Assembly (NCBI GenBank): GCA_965237855.1
Contig: CBDEGK010000003.1
Coordinates: 248,001 to 312,000, forward strand
DNA: 64,000 nucleotides
Origin: CBDEGK01 sp965237855
GTDB taxonomy: Bacteria; Pseudomonadota; Gammaproteobacteria; Pseudomonadales; Halieaceae
Direction of reading: 5' to 3'
The translations under genes and the position numbers were made by a program. The notes beneath the pieces are model-generated. The model was given only the letters and a program-made list of their open reading frames with translations, had not been told where the DNA came from and did no database searches. Within the stretch, counting starts at the first letter, position 1, and every line of letters starts with the position of its first letter. Positions 58,558-64,000 of this stretch are shown here, in pieces.

Positions 58558-59658
58558 TCACCTCGAACTATTGATTTCGAACAACGTAATTTCACTGCGC
58601 GTGCCCAGGCGCATGGTCGGCCCCCAGGTGCCGGTGCCCGAAGACACATACAGGTGGGTGTCGCCCTCCCGGAACAAACCCGCCGACATTTCGAATACCT
58701 GGTCGACGATAAAGTTGAAGGGCACAATTTGGCCATTGTGGGTGTGGCCGCTAATCATCAGGTCAACGCCAGCCGCTGCTGCATCGGCCAGGCCGCGTGG
58801 GCGATGGTACAGCAGCAGCACAAATTTCTCCCGCAACACCTCGATTCGATTGAGCTGTTTCTGCACCTGCAGGGGGTCTTCCTTGTCATCAATGCCAATA
58901 ACCTGCAGCGCCCCAGCGTCAATGGCCCGGTCCCTGAGAACCTGCACGCCCAGGTTTTCCAGCCGCCTGACAATGTCGGGCAGGTCTTCGTATTTCTCGT
59001 GGTTGCCTATAGAAAAGTAGATGGGCCCATCGAAATCCTTAAGCGCTGAGAGCCGCTCTTCCCCAATACCCGGCGCATCGACAAAGTCACCGGTGATGCA
59101 AAGAAAATCCGGGTTCAATGTATTCACACTGTCCATTACCCGCTGCAGGAAATGACTGCTGCGAGAACCGATATGTACATCGGTGATCTGCACAAAGCGC
59201 ACGGGATCTTGCAGCTTGGGGCTCAGCAGGGGCACGGTGACAATGGTCGGTGTCAGTGCGTTATAGACGGCGTAAATCAATAGGGCCGCCGCTATGCCAA
59301 TCACCCACTGCGCCACCACGGCTGGTGCCAGCGCTGAAAACCCCAACACCGGCTCGGCAATAAGCACCAGTATCAGCACGATCGGGCTGATGCCCAGCCA
59401 CAGGTCCGCCGCCATCCGAAACCAGAGTGCAAAAACATTGTGCTGGCCGCGCAACCAGACCCGGGCAATGATCTGGCTGAAGAACAGCGGCAGGAAGATG
59501 AGCAGCGTCAGCCACAGGCTCAATCCCAGCCAATGGCAGAGGCGCAAGACCGGGTAGGCATAGAGCGGTACATGCAGCGCCAGTACCACCACCACAAATC
59601 GCAGCCAGTCGCGGGCGCGAAAATTAGCGGTGGGATTGTTGGGGGCCGCATTGCTCAC
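58558..59658 (-). CDS. metallophosphoesterase with N-terminal membrane domain
   Basis: A 366-residue protein. Four hydrophobic helices fill about 15-140. The calcineurin-type phosphoesterase domain follows: FVQITDVHIGS (DxH), CITGDFVDAPG (GDxxD), YFSIGNHEKYED (GNHE), LYHRPRG and ISGHTHNGQIVP (GHTHNGQ). The layout matches the YkuE/YaeI type, which hydrolyse phospholipid-linked substrates such as UDP-DAG pyrophosphate at the membrane; the exact substrate is unknown. It is cotranscribed with the small NTF2-like genes on both sides. Confidence 0.9.
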   Translation of the reverse strand: MSNAAPNNPTANFRARDWLRFVVVVLALHVPLYAYPVLRLCHWLGLSLWLTLLIFLPLFFSQIIARVWLRGQHNVFALWFRMAADLWLGISPIVLILVLIAEPVLGFSALAPAVVAQWVIGIAAALLIYAVYNALTPTIVTVPLLSPKLQDPVRFVQITDVHIGSRSSHFLQRVMDSVNTLNPDFLCITGDFVDAPGIGEERLSALKDFDGPIYFSIGNHEKYEDLPDIVRRLENLGVQVLRDRAIDAGALQVIGIDDKEDPLQVQKQLNRIEVLREKFVLLLYHRPRGLADAAAAGVDLMISGHTHNGQIVPFNFIVDQVFEMSAGLFREGDTHLYVSSGTGTWGPTMRLGTRSEITLFEINSSR

Positions 59659-60032
59659 TGCAGGAATTCGATCGTGATGTGCTGGAACTGGTTATCGGCC
59701 ATGAGGTAAGTACCGCGGAGCTTTAAAGTCATGGTGTCACCGGCCTCAAACTTCTGACCGAGAAAATCGTCAATAGCCGTCTTGGCCTCGAAGCGATCGG
59801 TGATATCGACCACCGCGGTGGTGCCTGAAATTTCAATGTTATCCGGCGTCATCTGGTCGTGAAAGACGGAAATCAAGTAACGGTAAGTATCGAGAATCGT
59901 CTCGGCACCTTGGGTTTCCCCCGCGGCAGAGACCATCACCGCATCGTCGGCGTAGAAAGCCTGCAGCGCCTCGGCATCCTCGCTGTTGTAGGTGCGGTAG
60001 TAGCTCTCGATAAACGCTTTATCCATGGTCAT
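59655..60032 (-). CDS. NTF2-like (SnoaL-type) protein
   Basis: A 125-residue protein: IESYYRTYNSEDAEALQAFY, DDAVMVSAAGETQGAETILD and RGTYLMADNQFQHITIEFLQ. Start at 60032 or the ATG six bases inside it. It is a small cone-shaped barrel like the products at 51030 and 58144 but clearly different from them in sequence. It overlaps the metallophosphoesterase gene by four bases, so the three genes are one transcript. Confidence 0.82.
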   Translation of the reverse strand: MTMDKAFIESYYRTYNSEDAEALQAFYADDAVMVSAAGETQGAETILDTYRYLISVFHDQMTPDNIEISGTTAVVDITDRFEAKTAIDDFLGQKFEAGDTMTLKLRGTYLMADNQFQHITIEFLQ

Positions 60033-60098
60033 ATCCCGGTGAAAGCCGTTATGCTAACAACTTCAAACCCAGGGTAACAGGATAGGGGAACAGGATAG

Positions 60099-60629
60099 AT
60101 GGAACCCGCCAGCCTGGCCTCGGCACTCGGCCTTGCCCTGCTCCCACTACTGACTCACCTGTTCGGCCATGCATCGGAAAAGCGCTATTACCAGTTGGCA
60201 CTGCGACCCCGGCAGGCCGCTTATATCTGGTGCATCGCCACCTACCCGCTGGTGCATATCGGCTATCGTCATCTTGTCTTTAATTGCCTGCCGCTACTAT
60301 TACTCGGCTTACTGATCGCCGCCAACAGCCTGCCGACTTTCTGGTTGCTGACAGTCATCGTGGTGCTGAGCAGTGGCTGGGGCACCTGGTTGTTCAGCAC
60401 CGCCGATCGCGTGGTTGGTGCTTCCGGCCTGGTGTTTGGCTACTGGGGATTTATCCTGACGCGCGCCGCGATCAGCGAAGACACTTTCTGGACCGCGGCG
60501 GCCGCCCTCACCCTGATGGTCTATGCCGGCCTCTGGAGCAGCCTCATGAAACTCCGGGGCGGCGTTTCATGGGCCGGGCATTTTTGGGGGCTGGTGGGGG
60601 GGATTGGTGCGGCATTTTTAGTGATTTAA
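60099..60629 (+). CDS. rhomboid-family intramembrane serine protease
   Basis: A 176-residue membrane protein with about five or six helices. The second carries HIGYRHLVFNCLPLLLLG (the HxxxN-like oxyanion part). The catalytic serine is in VVGASGLVFGYWGF (GxSG), and the catalytic His is in SWAGHFWGLVGGIGAAF. It cleaves membrane-anchored proteins within the bilayer. The size matches short rhombosortase/GlpG-like forms without the cytosolic domain. The stop codon abuts a palindromic repeat. Confidence 0.88.
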   Translation: MEPASLASALGLALLPLLTHLFGHASEKRYYQLALRPRQAAYIWCIATYPLVHIGYRHLVFNCLPLLLLGLLIAANSLPTFWLLTVIVVLSSGWGTWLFSTADRVVGASGLVFGYWGFILTRAAISEDTFWTAAAALTLMVYAGLWSSLMKLRGGVSWAGHFWGLVGGIGAAFLVI

Positions 60630-60714
60630 GGGGTCAGAGGAGTGTGGATATCGGGGTCGGAGGTGATGTGGATAACTTTGCTTTTCAAGTTATCCACACT
60701 CCTCTGACCCCCTA
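60629..60714. repeat. GGGGTCAG palindrome, copy 3, between convergent genes
   Basis: Arms 60629-60650 and 60691-60714 are complementary over about 22 bases (GGGGTCAGAGGAGTGTGGATA type). A second pairing is possible: GTGGATAACTT at 60668-60678 with AAGTTATCCAC at 60687-60697, so two mutually exclusive hairpins exist. The left arm begins at the last base of the rhomboid stop (TAA), and the right arm supplies the TAG of the DUF3604 gene on the minus strand. It would stop transcription in both directions. Confidence 0.9.
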
Positions 60715-62556
60715 ATTCCCCGGCGTGTACCAAATGGGAGAAGTATAAGCCCGATCCTGGATCGACATCTTCACGGAATCCGGGAAGACATCGCCAAACG
60801 CCTTGGCATCAAAGGCCTGCCAGGAGGGGGTGGGAATTTCCAGCACGCGGGCGTAGTAGAACGCGCGCTGCTGGGGATCAAATTCGGGATCAGTCCACAC
60901 CACGCGCAACTCGGGGTCACCGATATCGTTGGTGTAAGTGGCGCTCTTCACGTCCACAGTGTTGCCCACCGGCTTCACCTTACCGCGGCGATTAATGCGG
61001 CGGCCATCGGATACCGCCACGTTGTAAACCTGCTCCTGGGTGTTGCCGGTTGCATCCAGCCAACCCTTCACCACCTGGATGCGATCGAGATTGGCGCCGT
61101 CGGGATCTCGCGAAGCGGCCAGCATAAACACGGGCGCTTTGTTATCAGCGCGGGCGGGCAAATCTCCCCCCATCGGTACGCCTTTTTGGTAGCCGATGCG
61201 GGCCATGTCGCTGCTGTGAACCTCGCCCTTCTGATACTCCCAACCACCAAAGAAGCGTACGGTCAGACGGGTACCGGTGGTGGCATACACTTCCTTGCGC
61301 TCCAGCGCTTCAAACAGGGCGTCGCGGGTATTCTCCTGCGCCCACACCGCCGCCAGGCCAGAGGCCAACTCCTCATAGGCCACCAGCGACAGGGCGTCAT
61401 CGGTTTGTGATTGCACCACATACTGTTTCCAGCGCTCCGGGTGTGGCTCGCTCTGGCTGAACTTGCCGAAGTAATTCTCTTCGCGGGTGCCAGCAATACC
61501 GGTGTGGGAATCTGATGCGCCAATCATGGCAAACTTGAACGGGTTAACGCCGTTCAGTTGTTCCAGTTTCAAACCGTTGCGCAGGGCGCCGCGTGCGTAT
61601 TCAAATTCCAGCATGTCGTTGGTCTTGGCTTCACGGCCGCCAATGTCGCCCTTGTCCCAGTTGCCGAAATCGGCAAACTCGTCATCCGGGGAGAGCCAGG
61701 GGTGTGCCTCGCCGTCGCCCTTGATCTGGGTGACCTCAACAATGGGCTCCCACTTGGCACGGCGCTCCAGGTAGTCTTTGTCGACCGGGCTGCCATCATA
61801 TTTACTCAGCTTGAACATGCGCCCATTACTGAGATTGCCATTGTGGGGAATGGCCAAAACGTTGCCGCCGGTGTCATTCTCATAGTCCTGCAGGAATGCC
61901 CACAGGTCTTCCGGGTCGCCGGAATCAAAAGATGAGAAGGGAATGATCTGGCCGGCCTTGCTGGCGTCGTCTTTGAAGATAACCACCCGGTGCAGGTTCT
62001 TGGCATCTTTGGTCATGGTCCATTCATAGCCAATCAACGCGGTGAAATGTCCCGGCTTGTTGAACTGGTCGGCGGTGCTGACTTGCCGCTGCCAGATATT
62101 GTTGTTTACCGAGGGCTCATTGAGCGGGTCGATCCCCGGCAGCATGCCGTCGTAGGCCCATTTGCCGAAGGCAGCAAAACCGTCGCCGCTCTGCCAAAGG
62201 TCATACACTTCACGACCCCAGGGATTTTCTATAAAGGCTGGCATCGCCTCCTTGATGGCTATCGGCAAACCCAGGCTTTCAGCGTGGTCGGACACCACCA
62301 GGAAATCCAGCGGCCGCGAGATGCGGGCTTTGACACCGGTACTGGACGTCACCTCTTCACCCATGGCAAAGCGATAGGCCTGGTCCGGTGTCAGGGTGGT
62401 ACCAATCATGCCGGCGTCGGTGGAGTACTGGGTGTGCAAGTGGGTGTCGCCCCAGTACACCCTCTCCATACCGGTACGATCAACATAAGGGGAATAGTCT
62501 GCAGCCAGGGTGCTTGCAGCCAAAAGCGGGCTCAGTAGCAAAGCCGTCCATTTCAT
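60712..62556 (-). CDS. secreted DUF3604 family protein
   Basis: A 614-residue protein with signal peptide (MKWTALLLSPLLAASTLAAD). The DUF3604 signature is at the start: VYWGDTHLHTQYSTDAGMIG, then LDFLVVSDHAESLGLP and HNGNLSNGRMF. ASDSHTGIAGTREENYFGKF and the end PTPSWQAFDAKAFGD complete the match. The HxH and DH motifs suggest a metal-dependent hydrolase of the PHP-like group, acting outside the cytoplasm. It is common in marine bacteria next to sulfatases, receptors and hydrocarbon genes. Downstream end lies in a palindromic repeat. Confidence 0.93.
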   Translation of the reverse strand: MKWTALLLSPLLAASTLAADYSPYVDRTGMERVYWGDTHLHTQYSTDAGMIGTTLTPDQAYRFAMGEEVTSSTGVKARISRPLDFLVVSDHAESLGLPIAIKEAMPAFIENPWGREVYDLWQSGDGFAAFGKWAYDGMLPGIDPLNEPSVNNNIWQRQVSTADQFNKPGHFTALIGYEWTMTKDAKNLHRVVIFKDDASKAGQIIPFSSFDSGDPEDLWAFLQDYENDTGGNVLAIPHNGNLSNGRMFKLSKYDGSPVDKDYLERRAKWEPIVEVTQIKGDGEAHPWLSPDDEFADFGNWDKGDIGGREAKTNDMLEFEYARGALRNGLKLEQLNGVNPFKFAMIGASDSHTGIAGTREENYFGKFSQSEPHPERWKQYVVQSQTDDALSLVAYEELASGLAAVWAQENTRDALFEALERKEVYATTGTRLTVRFFGGWEYQKGEVHSSDMARIGYQKGVPMGGDLPARADNKAPVFMLAASRDPDGANLDRIQVVKGWLDATGNTQEQVYNVAVSDGRRINRRGKVKPVGNTVDVKSATYTNDIGDPELRVVWTDPEFDPQQRAFYYARVLEIPTPSWQAFDAKAFGDVFPDSVKMSIQDRAYTSPIWYTPGN

Positions 62557-62579
62557 TATTGTTCTCCTGCTGGCGTTGA

Positions 62580-63596
62580 TCAGCGCAAATGATCGGGAAT
62601 GATGCCCTCCAGTATAGGCTCGCAGGCCTCCCGGGTGGGTGCTGGCAGGGTCACGCTGAGTAAATCAGAGGATCCGTTCAATATGTCAGACACCCGCTTC
62701 TGACAATCAGCTATCGGACCTACAATCGCCACCGAACCCGCCAATTCGTCACTGGTTGCCGCCATAGCCGCCTTTGATGCGCCCTCGGCATACGCGGCCT
62801 GTACTTCTGCTACATTGTCGGCGTAACCCAAACCGGCCGCGGCTTTCGCGTAGGGGCTGCTGGCCGGACCGTAGTAAACGGCAATGCCAAACTTGAGCAT
62901 CTGCAACAGGGCGGTGGTGTCATCACCGATCATCAGCTGCATGCCGCCGACGATGGTCACCGCATCGGTATCGCGCCCCGCCGCGGTAGATGCGCTTGAG
63001 ATGGCCTCTTTGCCCTTTTCGAACCCCGCCATCGGTAGCAGGTTGGGAATCCAGCCATCGGCTTTCTCGCCGCACAGCTTGAGGCTGTTTTCTAACAGGG
63101 CCCCATGCCAGATGGGGATGCGATTGCGCAGCGGCTCGAAGCCGAGCTTCACCCCCGCCACCTGGAAGATCTCGCCTTCGTAGGGGCTGCGGTCCCGGTC
63201 CCAGATGCGATGGTAAATTTCAATCGTCTCGCGAGTGCGCTGCAGGGGCTTTTCGAAATTGAGGCCGTGCCAACCCTCCACCAAATTCGGTGTGCTACTG
63301 CCGAGGCCGAGGATAAAGCGTCCACCGGACATTTCATCGAGAGTGGCAGCAGTCTGTGCCAATACCGCGGGCGAGCGGGAAAACACATTGGCCAGACCAA
63401 AACAGACATGAATATTTTCCGTCGCCGCCAACAAGCGATCACACAGGGTGAAACCATCGCGGCCGAAAGACTCGGGGATGCTGACACTGTGGTAGCCGAG
63501 TTCATCGGCGAGACGGACAATTTCGACCGCCTCATCCCAGCTGGTCATACGGTCCCAGAGGCCGAGGTTTAATCCGAGGGGTAGTCTTTTTTTCAA
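62580..63596 (-). CDS. LLM class flavin/F420-dependent oxidoreductase
   Basis: A 338-residue luciferase-like TIM barrel. PLGLNLGLWDRMTSWDEAVE opens strand one; SIPESFGRDGFTLCDRLLAA, HVCFGLANVFSRSPAVLAQT and FILGLGSSTPNLVEGWHGLN are class signatures. The frame opens at TTG 63596, which is inside a palindromic repeat; an ATG at 63548 would remove strand one, so the TTG is the more credible start. The repeat arm also carries AAGGAG nine bases upstream. Its substrate and cofactor are unknown; it is a distant relative of the one at 38128. Confidence 0.88.
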   Translation of the reverse strand: MKKRLPLGLNLGLWDRMTSWDEAVEIVRLADELGYHSVSIPESFGRDGFTLCDRLLAATENIHVCFGLANVFSRSPAVLAQTAATLDEMSGGRFILGLGSSTPNLVEGWHGLNFEKPLQRTRETIEIYHRIWDRDRSPYEGEIFQVAGVKLGFEPLRNRIPIWHGALLENSLKLCGEKADGWIPNLLPMAGFEKGKEAISSASTAAGRDTDAVTIVGGMQLMIGDDTTALLQMLKFGIAVYYGPASSPYAKAAAGLGYADNVAEVQAAYAEGASKAAMAATSDELAGSVAIVGPIADCQKRVSDILNGSSDLLSVTLPAPTREACEPILEGIIPDHLR

Positions 63597-63670
63597 GGGG
63601 TCAGACTCCTTGATCGAGATGATGAGGGATATCTTTATACCAGAGTTTCAAGGAGTCTGACCCCTTGAAA
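63591..63670. repeat. GGGGTCAG palindrome, copy 4, at the start of a gene
   Basis: Arms 63591-63611 and 63650-63670 are perfectly complementary over 21 bases (GGGGTCAGACTCCTT type) around a 38-base centre. On the minus strand the near arm contains AAGGAG and, nine bases later, the TTG used to start the LLM gene. A hairpin would hide both. The far arm lies next to the terminator of the receptor gene. Confidence 0.92.
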
Positions 63671-63671
63671 A

Positions 63672-63700
63672 GAAAAAAGCCGGGCTGTTTCCAGCCCGGC
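63672..63700 (-). terminator. rho-independent terminator of the TonB-dependent receptor gene
   Basis: A nine-pair stem GCCGGGCTG-TTTC-CAGCCCGGC (63679-63700) is followed on the minus strand by six T's and more pyrimidines (complement of 63672-63678). It lies 27 bases after the stop of the receptor gene at 63727. Confidence 0.88.
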
Positions 63701-63726
63701 CTCATTGTAGCTACAGCAGTGACGAC

Positions 63727-64000
63727 TTAATAGAAGTTGTATGTCACCTCTACACCGTAGTGACGGCCTTTGGCTAATGGGGAGAACGTGCCCCCCAGGG
63801 GTACCCCACCCAATGTCGCAGGCAGTGAAGTATCGCCACCATGCTTGGCCTCGTCGGTCAGGTTTTTGCCGTAAAGGCCGACAACCCAACTACCGTTGTT
63901 GGAGTAAAAATCCAGTCCCGCATCAATAATGTCCTGCTCATTGATGATACCGCGGTTGTTGTCGTTATAGGCCGACTCGTCACGATGCGCATAGCTGCCG
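63727..64000 (-). CDS. TonB-dependent outer-membrane receptor, C-terminal part only
   Basis: I translated the minus strand from the window end: 90 codons to TAA at 63727-63729. The sequence contains NRGIINEQDIIDAGLDFYSN, WVVGLYGKNLTDEAKHG and the final HYGVEVTYNFY, which are the last strands of a TonB-dependent receptor barrel ending in an aromatic residue. It is the third receptor in this catabolic region. The N-terminal plug and most of the barrel lie beyond 64000. Confidence 0.88.
   Translation of the reverse strand, partial: GSYAHRDESAYNDNNRGIINEQDIIDAGLDFYSNNGSWVVGLYGKNLTDEAKHGGDTSLPATLGGVPLGGTFSPLAKGRHYGVEVTYNFY

Overview
The window looks like chromosomal DNA of a marine, aerobic, heterotrophic gammaproteobacterium, plausibly of the Halieaceae/OM60-NOR5 or Spongiibacteraceae type. 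This placement is inferred from the mix of gene families (several TonB-dependent receptors, Rieske oxygenases, crotonases, LLM oxidoreductases, NTF2-like proteins, a split pqiA), not from a marker gene. Base composition is moderately GC-rich and gene density is very high. No rRNA, tRNA, CRISPR array, insertion sequence or prophage is visible, and no gene-free stretch exceeds 300 bases.

Layout. 1-11.9 kb is housekeeping and envelope genes: a partial FKBP prolyl isomerase, a DUF924 protein, a secreted DUF1579-like protein, a NUDIX hydrolase, a pqiA-pqiA-pqiB-pqiC lipid-transport operon, a fatty acid desaturase, cinA, pdxH, an acetyltransferase, a DUF4136 lipoprotein, a methyltransferase and a thioesterase. 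12.0-26.5 kb is one long, tightly packed, co-directional cluster of 14 reading frames with no confident named function. It encodes a TPR / TonB-C-like protein broken by an amber codon, four or more lipoproteins, a membrane TPR protein, a PEGA-repeat protein with a degenerate formylglycine-generating-enzyme (FGE) domain, a MotA/TolQ/ExbB-type channel, an actin/Hsp70-like protein with an FHA-like tail, two von Willebrand A (vWA) proteins whose N-terminal helices resemble ExbD/TolR, and an M48 metalloprotease. This is the best candidate in the window for an undescribed system: an ion-driven envelope machine.

26.5-36.5 kb is mixed metabolism: DUF2288, a metallo-beta-lactamase-fold hydrolase, two crotonases, a quinol-monooxygenase-like protein, a CDGSH Fe-S protein, an RDD protein, a glycerate-kinase-like protein, a frameshifted formate-tetrahydrofolate ligase, a sterol-desaturase family hydroxylase, and a nitrilase relic. 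36.5-64 kb is a catabolic region: coniferyl-type aldehyde dehydrogenase, two LLM-class oxidoreductases, a thiolase-like protein, an acyl-CoA synthetase, three SDRs, a crotonase, dienelactone hydrolase, two Rieske oxygenases, a carotenoid/stilbene cleavage dioxygenase, three TonB-dependent receptors (the last cut by the window end), a LysR regulator and NTF2-like proteins. Together these suggest uptake through the outer membrane, oxygenase attack and CoA-linked breakdown of an aromatic or terpenoid/stilbenoid compound. The substrate cannot be read from the sequence.

Scattered features. At least four long palindromes with GGGGTCAG ends sit exactly at gene ends, supplying stop codons and, in one case, a Shine-Dalgarno and start codon. 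Three genes are broken (amber stop at 12737, one-base deletion near 34486, internal deletion with frame change near 28765). They could be real decay or sequence errors and should be checked together.
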